Below the pieces are notes generated by a model. That model worked only from the letters and a program-made list of their open reading frames with translations, ran no database searches and was not told the origin of the DNA. 5,681 nucleotides of DNA, taken from contig JAESUA010000135.1 of assembly GCA_016763255.1 (NCBI GenBank), positions 1 to 5,681 on the forward strand. Direction: 5' to 3'. A program made the translations under genes and the position numbers. The stretch is from Magnetovibrio sp. (lineage in GTDB: Bacteria > Pseudomonadota > Alphaproteobacteria > Rhodospirillales > Magnetovibrionaceae). Positions 1 through 5,519 of the stretch are shown one piece after another; positions within the stretch are counted from its first letter, which is position 1; each line of letters opens with the position of its first letter.

Positions 1-38
1 CACGCTACACGAGGGGGAGGCCCTTATAGGACATACCC

Positions 39-740
39 ATGAGCGATACCTGCGCCATCAATCCCCCCGCCAAGGATGAAACACCAAAAGCAGTTGAGAC
101 CCAAACCTTTGAACCCGGTCCCGGCAAGCACATTTTATTTTTTGGCGATCCAATGTGTTCTTGGTGCTGGGGATTTGCCCCTGAGCTGCAAAAAATTGCT
201 AAACTCGTTGAAGGCCGTGCCCAATTTGAAATGGTCATGGGCGGCTTGCGCCCCGGCACCAAGGAGCCGTGGGATGGCGAAATGCGCAAATACATTCGCC
301 ATCATTGGCAAGAGGTCGCAGACAAAAGCGGCCAGCCGTTCGATTTCGCCCGCTTTGATGACGAGCATTTTGTTTATGACACCGAACCGGGCTGTCGCGC
401 CGTGGTCTGCGTGCGCACCATCGATGCGACCAAAACACTGGCCATGTATGAGGCCCTGCAACGCGGCTTTTATGCGCAAAACCTTAACATCACCGACCCC
501 GAAATTTTGGCCGATTTGGCGCAAGGCGTCGGCATCGATCGGGCTCAATTTGTCAGTCACTACGCTGATCCAAAAGTGCGCCAACGCGTGAGCTTTGATT
601 TTAAGCGCAGCCAAGCCTTCGGCGTGCAGGGGTTTCCTTCTGTGTTGTGTGCCGACGACGGTCAATATGGATTTTTGACCATGGGTTATCGCAGCTTTGA
701 TTCTTTGCACTCCGACCTTGAAGATTGGCTCAAGGGTTAA
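39..740 (+). CDS. DsbA-family thiol-disulfide oxidoreductase (COG3531-like), cytoplasmic
   Basis: 233 residues. The N-terminal ~30 residues are polar and Pro/Glu-rich, with no hydrophobic signal peptide, so the protein is probably cytoplasmic. A thioredoxin-fold strand (HILFFGDPMC) leads into the redox motif C40-S-W-C43, followed by WGFAPEL. This Cys-Ser-Trp-Cys arrangement is typical of DsbA-like proteins of the predicted protein-disulfide isomerase group. A helical insertion occupies roughly residues 75-180, and GFPS near residue 200 carries the expected cis-proline beside the active site. Further cysteines at 5, 119, 124 and 204 are not part of a recognised motif. The ATG is supported by AGGA at 28-31, 7 nt upstream. 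The natural substrate is unknown; members are assigned thiol redox or isomerase roles by fold only. The gene ends 106 nt before argG, which has its own promoter candidate, so no functional link to argG is implied. Confidence 0.88.
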   Translation: MSDTCAINPPAKDETPKAVETQTFEPGPGKHILFFGDPMCSWCWGFAPELQKIAKLVEGRAQFEMVMGGLRPGTKEPWDGEMRKYIRHHWQEVADKSGQPFDFARFDDEHFVYDTEPGCRAVVCVRTIDATKTLAMYEALQRGFYAQNLNITDPEILADLAQGVGIDRAQFVSHYADPKVRQRVSFDFKRSQAFGVQGFPSVLCADDGQYGFLTMGYRSFDSLHSDLEDWLKG

Positions 741-762
741 ATCCTTGTGCATCAGTGGGCCC

Positions 763-790
763 TTGCCCAGACGCCGTATTTGCTTATAGT
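763..790 (+). promoter_or_regulatory. candidate sigma70-type promoter for argG
   Basis: TTGCCC at 763-768 and TATAGT at 785-790 are separated by 16 nt. They lie in the gap between the thiol oxidoreductase stop and argG. Transcription would begin near 797, giving a leader of about 50 nt that contains a small hairpin. The assignment rests on consensus matching only. Confidence 0.4.
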
Positions 791-801
791 GCGCGCCATA
801 C

Positions 802-816
802 GGGACGTTTTGTCCC
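802..816 (+). promoter_or_regulatory. short hairpin in the argG leader
   Basis: GGGAC (802-806) pairs with GTCCC (812-816) around a 5-nt loop; an inner G-U pair is possible. The sequence CTCCCCTTTTT follows. It could be a weak terminator for the upstream gene, a leader element for argG, or chance. The stem is short, and the T-run starts about 6 nt after it, which is poor for an intrinsic terminator. Confidence 0.25.
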
Positions 817-846
817 CTCCCCTTTTTAGCTTTAAGGACACCCATC

Positions 847-2058
847 ATGGCGGGCGATATCAAAAAAGTTGTTCTGGCCTACAGCGGCGGATTGGACACC
901 TCCATCATCCTGCGTTGGCTCGAAGAAACCTATCACTGCGAAGTGGTGACCTTCACCGCCGACCTTGGCCAAGGCGAAGAGCTGGAACCTGCGCGCAAAA
1001 AAGCCGAAATGATGGGCATCAAGCAAATCTTCATCGAAGACATGCGCGAAGAGTTCGTGCGTGACTATGTGTTCCCGATGTTTCGCGCCAACGCACTGTA
1101 TGAAGGCACCTACTTGTTGGGCACCTCCATCGCCCGGCCGCTGATCGCCAAACGCCAGATCGAAATCGCCAAAGAAGTCGGTGCCGATGCGGTGTCTCAC
1201 GGTGCCACCGGCAAGGGTAACGATCAGGTGCGCTTCGAGCTCGGCTATTACGCCTGCAACCCCGACATCAACATCATTGCACCGTGGCGCGAATGGGATT
1301 TAAGCTCGCGCACCGACCTCATCAATTACGCCGAAAAACATCAGATCCCGGTGCCCAAGGACAAACGCGGTGAAAGCCCGTTCTCTCAAGACGCCAATCT
1401 TTTGCACATCTCGTCCGAAGGCAAAATCCTCGAAGATCCGTGGCATGAACCCGATTATGACATGATCTTGACGCGCATGGTCTCGCCCATGGCCGCGCCG
1501 GATAAGCCCACCGAAATCACCATCGATTTCGAAAAGGGTGATCCCACCGCCATCAATGGCGAAAAGATGAGCCCGGCGACCCTACTCGCCAAGCTCAACG
1601 ATTTGGGCGGCGCCAACGGTGTCGGCATGATCGACATCGTCGAAAACCGCTTCGTCGGCATGAAATCACGTGGTGTGTACGAAACCCCCGGCGGCACGGT
1701 GTTGTTCCACGCCCGTCGTGCGGTGGAAAGCCTGACGCTCGATCGCGCCGCGACCCACATGAAAGACGAGCTGATGCCGCGTTATGCCGAGATGGTCTAC
1801 AACGGTTTTTGGTTCGCCCCGGAGCGTGAAATGCTCCAGGTCGCCATCGACAAATGCAACGAACGTGTCAACGGCACCGTGCGTTTGAAACTCTACAAAG
1901 GCAACGTCATGATCACCGGGCGCAAATCTCCCAATTCGTTGTATGACCAAGACGTGGTGACGTTTGAAGAAGACACCGTCTACGATCAACGCGACGCCGA
2001 AGGCTTTATCAAGCTCAACGCCCTGCGTTTGCGCCTCGGCAATAAGCTCAAAACCTAA
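847..2058 (+). CDS. argG: argininosuccinate synthase
   Basis: 403 residues, the normal length for the family. The enzyme condenses citrulline and aspartate with ATP to argininosuccinate (releasing AMP and PPi), the penultimate step of arginine synthesis, in the cytoplasm. The N-terminal adenine-nucleotide alpha-hydrolase loop AYSGGLDTS is at residues 11-19, followed by the family segments [23 protein letters not shown] and [13 protein letters not shown] (119-131). The C-terminal part contains [18 protein letters not shown] and the NGFWFAPE and KLYKGN segments typical of ArgG. All these blocks are intact, so the gene should be functional. The start is well fixed by AAGGA at 834-838, 8 nt before the ATG. 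The gene has its own upstream promoter candidate and strong downstream hairpins, so it is probably a single-gene transcript. No arginine operator could be recognised with confidence. Confidence 0.98.
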   Translation: MAGDIKKVVLAYSGGLDTSIILRWLEETYHCEVVTFTADLGQGEELEPARKKAEMMGIKQIFIEDMREEFVRDYVFPMFRANALYEGTYLLGTSIARPLIAKRQIEIAKEVGADAVSHGATGKGNDQVRFELGYYACNPDINIIAPWREWDLSSRTDLINYAEKHQIPVPKDKRGESPFSQDANLLHISSEGKILEDPWHEPDYDMILTRMVSPMAAPDKPTEITIDFEKGDPTAINGEKMSPATLLAKLNDLGGANGVGMIDIVENRFVGMKSRGVYETPGGTVLFHARRAVESLTLDRAATHMKDELMPRYAEMVYNGFWFAPEREMLQVAIDKCNERVNGTVRLKLYKGNVMITGRKSPNSLYDQDVVTFEEDTVYDQRDAEGFIKLNALRLRLGNKLKT

Positions 2059-2065
2059 GCTCGCG

Positions 2066-2099
2066 ACGACAGCGGCGCGCTGAGCGTTTTCGCTGTCGT
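2066..2099 (+). repeat. inverted repeat just after argG stop
   Basis: ACGACAGCG (2066-2074) is perfectly complementary to CGCTGTCGT (2091-2099), a 9-bp stem with a 16-nt loop beginning 8 nt after the argG stop codon. No T-run follows it directly. It may protect the 3' end or assist the intrinsic terminator just downstream. Confidence 0.5.
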
Positions 2100-2111
2100 G
2101 GTGACGAATAT

Positions 2112-2150
2112 AAAGGGGCTGCTCCTCAGCGGAGCAGCCCCTTTTATTTA
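2112..2150 (+). terminator. strong intrinsic terminator of argG, possibly bidirectional
   Basis: A perfect 14-bp stem, AAAGGGGCTGCTCC (2112-2125) with GGAGCAGCCCCTTT (2131-2144), encloses the 5-nt loop TCAGC. TTTTATTTAT runs from the base of the stem. On the opposite strand the stem is followed by TTTATATT, so it could also stop transcription arriving from the convergent ATPase gene. Confidence 0.93.
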
Positions 2151-2163
2151 TGCAATATCTGCT

Positions 2164-2195
2164 GTGCTTATTAAGCGTTATAGGAAATTAAGCAC
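2164..2195. repeat. small inverted repeat GTGCTTA/TAAGCAC in AT-rich spacer
   Basis: GTGCTTA (2164-2170) and TAAGCAC (2189-2195) form a 7-bp inverted pair with an 18-nt gap. A related GTGCTAA lies at 2233-2239, and CTGTGCT recurs at 2162-2168 and 2231-2237. The 2146-2262 spacer is AT-rich and holds no gene that I can see. The role is unknown and chance is possible. Confidence 0.3.
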
Positions 2196-2246
2196 GGACA
2201 ATAATCACAATCCGTAAAATGCTATAGTTTCTGTGCTAAACTAATT

Positions 2247-2279
2247 GATAAATAAGAAACGATCAATTTTTCTTGATCG
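2247..2279 (-). terminator. candidate weak terminator of the AAA ATPase gene
   Basis: CGATCAA (2260-2266) pairs with TTGATCG (2273-2279) around a 6-nt loop. The hairpin spans the stop codon of the minus-strand ATPase gene. Read on the minus strand it is followed by TTTCTTATTTAT. The stem is short and AT-rich, so termination may depend instead on the argG terminator acting in reverse. Confidence 0.35.
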
Positions 2280-3693
2280 CTCCGGGGCCTTCCAAAAGCA
2301 CCTGACCGACCGCGTAACACCACACCGCAACGGGCATGAAGCCGATCTCATGCTCGCCGATAAAGCGTTTCCCGGACATGTTGCGGGTCAACGCCTTGCT
2401 GGGTGTCGATGGACGGTTTTCATCAAGAAAATCGAGCATGTCGCCGAGCACCTCATGGGGTTTGGCGATCGCCCGGTTGGACCAATCGAGCTCGATGCAC
2501 TTCACCGGGGTGGAGCCTTTGGCAGGCATTTCCACCAGTGCCACATGCTTGTGCTTGCGACCTTTTTTCCAAAACGCATAATACAAGCGCTGGAACGTCG
2601 GCGAATGCATAAATTGTGAGATCACCGCCGTTTCGGCCAACCGTGCCATGGCTTCATCGTTCAATGCCGCCGGACCGGCCAGCCCCGCGCGCAGCGCCGG
2701 CGAGGTGAGATAAACTTTAAAGCGGGTTTGTCGCTGGAACCGCTTGGCTTCACCATCGACACGCCAAATACGCTTAATTAAATAAGCAGATTCCAAAAAC
2801 TCTAAATATTTGCGCAGGGTATTTTTCGCCACGCTCATATCTTTGGAGAGATTTTCGATGCTGGTTTCGATGCCGGTTTCCATCGCCAGGCGGGTCATCA
2901 GCTTGGCCACCTCGCGCTGATCGGCAATGCCGCACAGGCCTGCCAAATCGCGGTGGATGATTTTTGAGGTGACATCGACCGAACTGACTTTGACCTCACC
3001 GAGAGCAAAGGCAACCTCTGGAAAACCGCCAAAATTAACGTAATCAACAAAAGCGTTGTTGAGCGCGTCCAGGTCGGTGAGACGACCATAAGAGTCGAAC
3101 AACTTTTCGCGGATACGCAGGATGTGCAGATATTCGGCAAACAACACCGGCGGCAAGATGGTGTGGGAAAACGGACCCGGACCTTTGCTTTTTCCGGTTT
3201 TTGATTTGGCCCCCATCACGTCTGTATTGGCTTCGGGCACCAGTGCAGTCACCGCGGCAAAACGGCACGATGGACGCGCCCGCGCCACATAATCCAGGCA
3301 CACTTCCCAATCCGGCACATTGTGCACATCGTCTAAGAAGACATAAGCCCCGGCCCCGCCAGCACCCACACCGGCCGCAATCAGGGCCTGGTCTACCAAA
3401 TCGACCAGCTCAAAATTGGTAAACGCGGGATTGTCGAGACGGATGTAGACTAAAAATTGCGGTTCGATCCCGGCGTCCATCAACAACTGGATGACTTGCT
3501 TCACCAAGATTGACTTTCCGGCCCGTCCAGGCCCGGACAAAACCGCCGCGACACCGCCGCCGTTGCGCACCCGTTCCAGGAACGGACGCACGAACGCTCT
3601 GCGTGCAGCGCGCTGCACAACCACCTCAACTTTACCGGACGTCCACCAAGGATTATCCAGTATAAGCCTATTTTTCAAATCAATATCAAACAC
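2263..3693 (-). CDS. AAA_14/DUF4143-type P-loop ATPase, atypical
   Basis: 476 residues. The N-terminal LILDNPWW (10-17) resembles the opening of this family. Walker A is GPGRAGKS (54-61). Walker B is YVFLDDVHNVPDWE (117-130), matching the family pattern F-L-D-E-x-x-N-V-P-x-W except that the catalytic Glu position is Asp122. A Lys/Ser/Gly-rich stretch (161-174) precedes PPVLFAEYL, the family's L-S-F-x-E-Y-L block. FGGFPEV (221-227) is a further signature. Residues about 265-310 form the helix-turn-helix-like module (TLRKYLEFLESAYLIKRI), and 350-425 correspond to the nuclease-like DUF4143 end. Start choice: GTG directly follows an in-frame TAA, so nothing longer is possible; GGGG lies about 8 nt upstream. 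No signal peptide or membrane segment is evident. Biological roles of this family are largely unestablished. The gene stands alone, convergent with argG and flanked by AT-rich spacers, which suggests (inference) an accessory gene acquired by transfer. Confidence 0.88.
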   Translation of the reverse strand: MFDIDLKNRLILDNPWWTSGKVEVVVQRAARRAFVRPFLERVRNGGGVAAVLSGPGRAGKSILVKQVIQLLMDAGIEPQFLVYIRLDNPAFTNFELVDLVDQALIAAGVGAGGAGAYVFLDDVHNVPDWEVCLDYVARARPSCRFAAVTALVPEANTDVMGAKSKTGKSKGPGPFSHTILPPVLFAEYLHILRIREKLFDSYGRLTDLDALNNAFVDYVNFGGFPEVAFALGEVKVSSVDVTSKIIHRDLAGLCGIADQREVAKLMTRLAMETGIETSIENLSKDMSVAKNTLRKYLEFLESAYLIKRIWRVDGEAKRFQRQTRFKVYLTSPALRAGLAGPAALNDEAMARLAETAVISQFMHSPTFQRLYYAFWKKGRKHKHVALVEMPAKGSTPVKCIELDWSNRAIAKPHEVLGDMLDFLDENRPSTPSKALTRNMSGKRFIGEHEIGFMPVAVWCYAVGQVLLEGPGAIKKN

Positions 3694-3723
3694 TTAAGAC
3701 CCCAAGAGCAGAATAGGTTTATG

Positions 3724-3751
3724 GTTATATTACTATTTGCGCCCCACTCAA
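3724..3751 (-). promoter_or_regulatory. candidate promoter of the AAA ATPase gene
   Basis: On the minus strand, TTGAGT (3751-3746) and TATAAC (3729-3724) are separated by 16 nt. Transcription would start near 3717, leaving a leader of about 24 nt before the GTG at 3693. An imperfectly placed inverted pair, AGTTA (3751-3755) and TAACT (3764-3768), abuts the -35 box and might be an operator. Consensus match only. Confidence 0.42.
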
Positions 3752-3894
3752 GTTAAGGCAATCTAACTGATTTTATTTACACTCGCAACCAATTACAGTT
3801 CTGGAACGTTATTTTTTATACTTAAGTTGCGGGGTAAGATGCACAACGTAAAACGTTAATCTTTGGGCGCATAACCAACAGCGCGTCGAGCTCA

Positions 3895-3930
3895 AAGCAA
3901 GCGTTTGCTTCAGCCATCGGGCAGGATGGC
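3895..3930. repeat. two adjacent short hairpins
   Basis: AAGCAA (3895-3900) pairs with TTGCTT (3905-3910) around GCGT. GCCATC (3913-3918) pairs with GATGGC (3925-3930) around GGGCAG. Both stems are perfect 6-mers. Read on the minus strand, the first lies immediately after the stop codon of a 38-codon open stretch and ends in TTTGAG, so it is weakly terminator-like. Chance remains possible. Confidence 0.35.
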
Positions 3931-4026
3931 GATGCGGCTTTGATCGTATAATTTATCCCGGATCTGCTCTAGCCAATGGCGCAAACAATCGCTCGAAGCG
4001 TCATTTCGCGGCACGCGCAGATCTTT
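3910..4026 (-). other. unidentified coding-like open stretch, possible gene relic
   Basis: A stop-to-stop frame of 38 codons on the minus strand contains DCLRHWLEQIRDKLYDQ and ends RIAILPDG-stop, a soluble-looking amphipathic composition. The only evident alternative start is a GTG at 4014-4012, with no clear ribosome binding site. Upstream, a different frame reads ATG (4052-4050) MDDLQALVEK, and a single-base shift at the AAAA run near 4024-4027 would join it to this stretch, giving about 47 residues. It may be the decayed end of a lost gene, a small protein gene with a frameshift, or a non-coding coincidence. No family is recognised. Sense-strand frames across the same DNA are also open, which lowers the weight of this observation. 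Confidence 0.15.
3947..3952 (+). promoter_or_regulatory. possible -10 box upstream of the bax-like gene
   Basis: A perfect TATAAT lies about 160 nt before the preferred start of the glucosaminidase gene. No recognisable -35 box is found at normal spacing, so this is a weak suggestion. If used, the transcript would begin near 3959 and would cover all candidate start codons. Confidence 0.2.
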
Positions 4027-4113
4027 TCAACAAGGGCTTGCAGATCATCCATGAATGGGCACTATGCGAAACTCTTCGCCGCCGCTCCACAACAAGACAA
4101 ACGAAATCAGGCC

Positions 4114-4941
4114 ATGTTCATGCCCACCAAACCATCAACACCCCTGCTGCTCGGGCTGCTGACCATCTTCATTGTGGGCGGTGTCATTGGTGGGTTTATG
4201 GCCCTAACGCACCAAGCGGAACCTGACCTGGACGCCCGCCTGGAGCAGGCCCGCACGGTTCTGGAGCAGGCCCGGCGCACCGGCAGCATCGCCAATGACC
4301 CCCGCTACACGGCCTTGGCATTGCCCGATCTGGAGCGCATCGATGCCCGCAAGATGTTGTTCATCGCCAAGATACTGCCTCAGATCGCCGCCGAAAATCA
4401 GCGCATCCGCAGCCAACGCTGGCGCATCAAAAATACCCCTTCTCTCGCACAATTAAACGCCCTGGCCATCGCCTATAGACTCAAACCCGGTAATGTTAGC
4501 CGCAATGAACTGCTCAAGCGCGTCGATACCGTGCCGGAATCCTTGGTTTTGGGCCAAGCGGCACTGGAATCGGCCTGGGGCACGTCGCGCTTTGCCCGCC
4601 AGGGCCACGCCTATTTTGGTGAGCGCACGTTCGACCCCGACGCCCCGGGGATGGTGCCCAAACGGGCCAGCGGATTTAAGGTCAAAAGTTTCACCGAACC
4701 TTATTTGTCGGTACGTTCTTACATGCGTACACTCAATACACATCGCGCCTATAAGGCCTTGCGTGAACGCCGTGCGGTACTGCATAACCTCGGCCGCACC
4801 CCCAGCGGCGAAGATTTGGCCTATCACCTGGGAGCCTATTCAGAGATCGGGCAAAGCTACGTAACGCGCATTTTGGCCACCATCAAGGCCAACCGGCTGA
4901 GCGATTTTGACGACATCCAAAGCCACAACGCCAGCCCTTGA
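4114..4941 (+). CDS. Bax-like glucosaminidase-domain protein, inner-membrane anchored
   Basis: 275 residues from the chosen ATG, close to the length I recall for E. coli Bax. Lys6 precedes one hydrophobic segment at residues 10-31 (LLLGLLTIFIVGG...), an uncleaved signal-anchor that places the rest in the periplasm. A short charged helix with the heptad repeat LEQARTV/LEQARRT follows. The C-terminal glucosaminidase domain starts near VDTVPESLVLGQAALES: Glu152 in ALESAWGTSRFA is the likely catalytic acid of this peptidoglycan N-acetylglucosaminidase fold, and the YFGERTF, SVRSYMRTLN and YSEIGQSYV blocks follow. It probably trims cell-wall glycan. The frame stays open upstream to ATGs at 4051 and 3976, but those add a polar 21-46-residue tail in front of the anchor and lack ribosome binding sites. 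The ATG at 4120 is equally possible. All starts are weak (only CAGG nearby). The stop is TGA at 4939-4941. Confidence 0.82.
   Translation: MFMPTKPSTPLLLGLLTIFIVGGVIGGFMALTHQAEPDLDARLEQARTVLEQARRTGSIANDPRYTALALPDLERIDARKMLFIAKILPQIAAENQRIRSQRWRIKNTPSLAQLNALAIAYRLKPGNVSRNELLKRVDTVPESLVLGQAALESAWGTSRFARQGHAYFGERTFDPDAPGMVPKRASGFKVKSFTEPYLSVRSYMRTLNTHRAYKALRERRAVLHNLGRTPSGEDLAYHLGAYSEIGQSYVTRILATIKANRLSDFDDIQSHNASP
4240..4274 (+). repeat. 14-bp direct repeat encoding a duplicated heptad
   Basis: CTGGAGCAGGCCCG occurs at 4240-4253 and again at 4261-4274, a period of exactly 21 nt or seven codons. It encodes LEQAR twice in the helical stalk just after the membrane anchor of the glucosaminidase. 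This indicates a recent in-frame heptad duplication or strong coiled-coil constraint. Confidence 0.7.
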
Positions 4942-4979
4942 TGCCACAATGCCAAGCTGGCCACCCTACACCAAAGAGG

Positions 4980-4990
4980 GTTGTCACAAC
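4980..4990. promoter_or_regulatory. palindrome GTTGTCACAAC, possible operator
   Basis: GTTGT and ACAAC are exact inverted copies around a central C and overlap the proposed -35 box TTGTCA. The position suits a repressor half-site pair, but the element is short and no matching regulator is visible in the window. Confidence 0.25.
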
Positions 4991-5009
4991 TTCTTAGGCC
5001 TCGGATACT
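4981..5009 (+). promoter_or_regulatory. candidate promoter of the phosphatase-kinase pair
   Basis: TTGTCA at 4981-4986 and GATACT at 5004-5009 are separated by 17 nt. A start near 5016 would leave about 33 nt of leader containing the GGAG ribosome binding site at 5037-5040. The -35 box is embedded in a perfect 11-bp palindrome (4980-4990). Confidence 0.4.
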
Positions 5010-5048
5010 CCATAATCGCTTTGAGCCTATAATTTTGGAGATCTCCCC

Positions 5049-5516
5049 GTGGTCAGTGTCTTATTTGTTTGCCTTGGCAACATCTGCCGTTCGCCCACCG
5101 CCGAAGGCGTGTTTCGTGAATTGGTTGACCGCGAAGGTTTGAGCGATCAAATCCGCATCGACAGTGCCGGCACCCATGCCTATCACGTCGGCGAACCACC
5201 CGATGGTCGGGCCCAGGCCGAAGCCCAACGTCGCGGCATCGACATCAGTGCTCTGCGCGGCCGCCAAGCCATTGCCGGCGACTTTAACGCCTTTGATTAT
5301 GTGCTGGCGATGGATCGCTCCAACCATCAAAATCTGATGCGCATCTGCCCCTTGGAAGGTGAGGACAGGCTATCGATGTTCCTCGAATTTGCCCCTGAGG
5401 TCGCCCAAAAAGAGGTTCCCGATCCGTATTACGACAACAACTTTGACGGCGTCTACGACATGATCGAACAAGCCGCCCAGGGCCTACTCGCCGACATCCG
5501 TGCCAAACACCTTTAA
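5049..5516 (+). CDS. low-molecular-weight protein tyrosine phosphatase family
   Basis: 155 residues, normal for this family. The N-terminal P-loop C8-L-G-N-I-C13-R14-S15 carries the nucleophile Cys8 and the phosphate-binding Arg14. The general-acid loop is intact near the C-terminus as VPDPYY (Asp125, with Tyr127-Tyr128). It is cytoplasmic with no signal sequence. The start is GTG, fixed by TTTGGAG ending at 5040, 8 nt upstream; there is no in-frame alternative nearby that preserves the fold. The next gene begins 3 nt after its stop and lacks a Shine-Dalgarno sequence, so the two are almost certainly co-translated. Members dephosphorylate phosphotyrosine in vitro. Some have been reported to act on ribulosamine/erythrulosamine 5-phosphates, and the kinase neighbour makes that deglycation role a strong alternative here (inference from context). 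Confidence 0.95.
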   Translation: MVSVLFVCLGNICRSPTAEGVFRELVDREGLSDQIRIDSAGTHAYHVGEPPDGRAQAEAQRRGIDISALRGRQAIAGDFNAFDYVLAMDRSNHQNLMRICPLEGEDRLSMFLEFAPEVAQKEVPDPYYDNNFDGVYDMIEQAAQGLLADIRAKHL

Positions 5517-5519
5517 CAC

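Larger units (their letters stand above)
3694..4113. other. long intergenic region between divergent ATPase and bax-like genes
   Basis: The left part (3694-3860) is clearly AT-rich and contains the ATPase promoter candidate, AACGTT palindromes at 3805-3810 and 3852-3857, and the small inverted repeat AACGT-AAA-ACGTT at 3845-3857. The right part (about 3861-4113) is more GC-rich. It holds the hairpins 3895-3910 and 3913-3930, a TATAAT at 3947-3952, and GATCTGC at 3961-3967 with inverted copies GCAGATC at 4017-4023 and 4040-4046. More than one frame is open here in each direction, but no family is recognised. A longer form of the Bax-like protein would extend into this part. Confidence 0.6.

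Noticed and set aside
135..863. 242-codon minus-strand open frame opposite the thiol oxidoreductase gene
   Set aside because: It lies antisense to a well-recognised protein, crosses the argG promoter and start, and has no family features. It is a mirror of codon bias.
2245..2619. Plus-strand open frame of 124 codons at the 3' end of the ATPase gene
   Set aside because: It is antisense to conserved-family coding sequence and starts in an AT-rich spacer without a ribosome binding site.
2241..3771. CTAATTGAT (2241-2249) and CTAACTGAT (3763-3771) as target-site duplications flanking the ATPase gene
   Set aside because: They are only 9 bp with one mismatch in AT-rich DNA and have no terminal inverted repeats or transposase; chance is likely.
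3851..4226. Long plus-strand frame without stops overlapping the start of the bax-like gene
   Set aside because: It has no ATG start and no ribosome binding site. Its second half overlaps the membrane anchor coding region in a different frame and turns His/Cys/Trp-rich, unlike a real protein.
4453..4827. Minus-strand open frame opposite the glucosaminidase domain
   Set aside because: The sense strand has intact catalytic-domain motifs; the antisense product resembles nothing.
4962..4984. ACCCT/AGGGT hairpin after the bax-like gene as a terminator
   Set aside because: The stem is only 5 bp with a 9-nt loop and no T-run after it, so it is not a convincing intrinsic terminator.
5028..5033. Perfect TATAAT just before the phosphatase gene
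   Set aside because: A start about 7 nt downstream would fall inside the ribosome binding site, and no -35 box is at the right distance. The 4981-5009 pair fits better.
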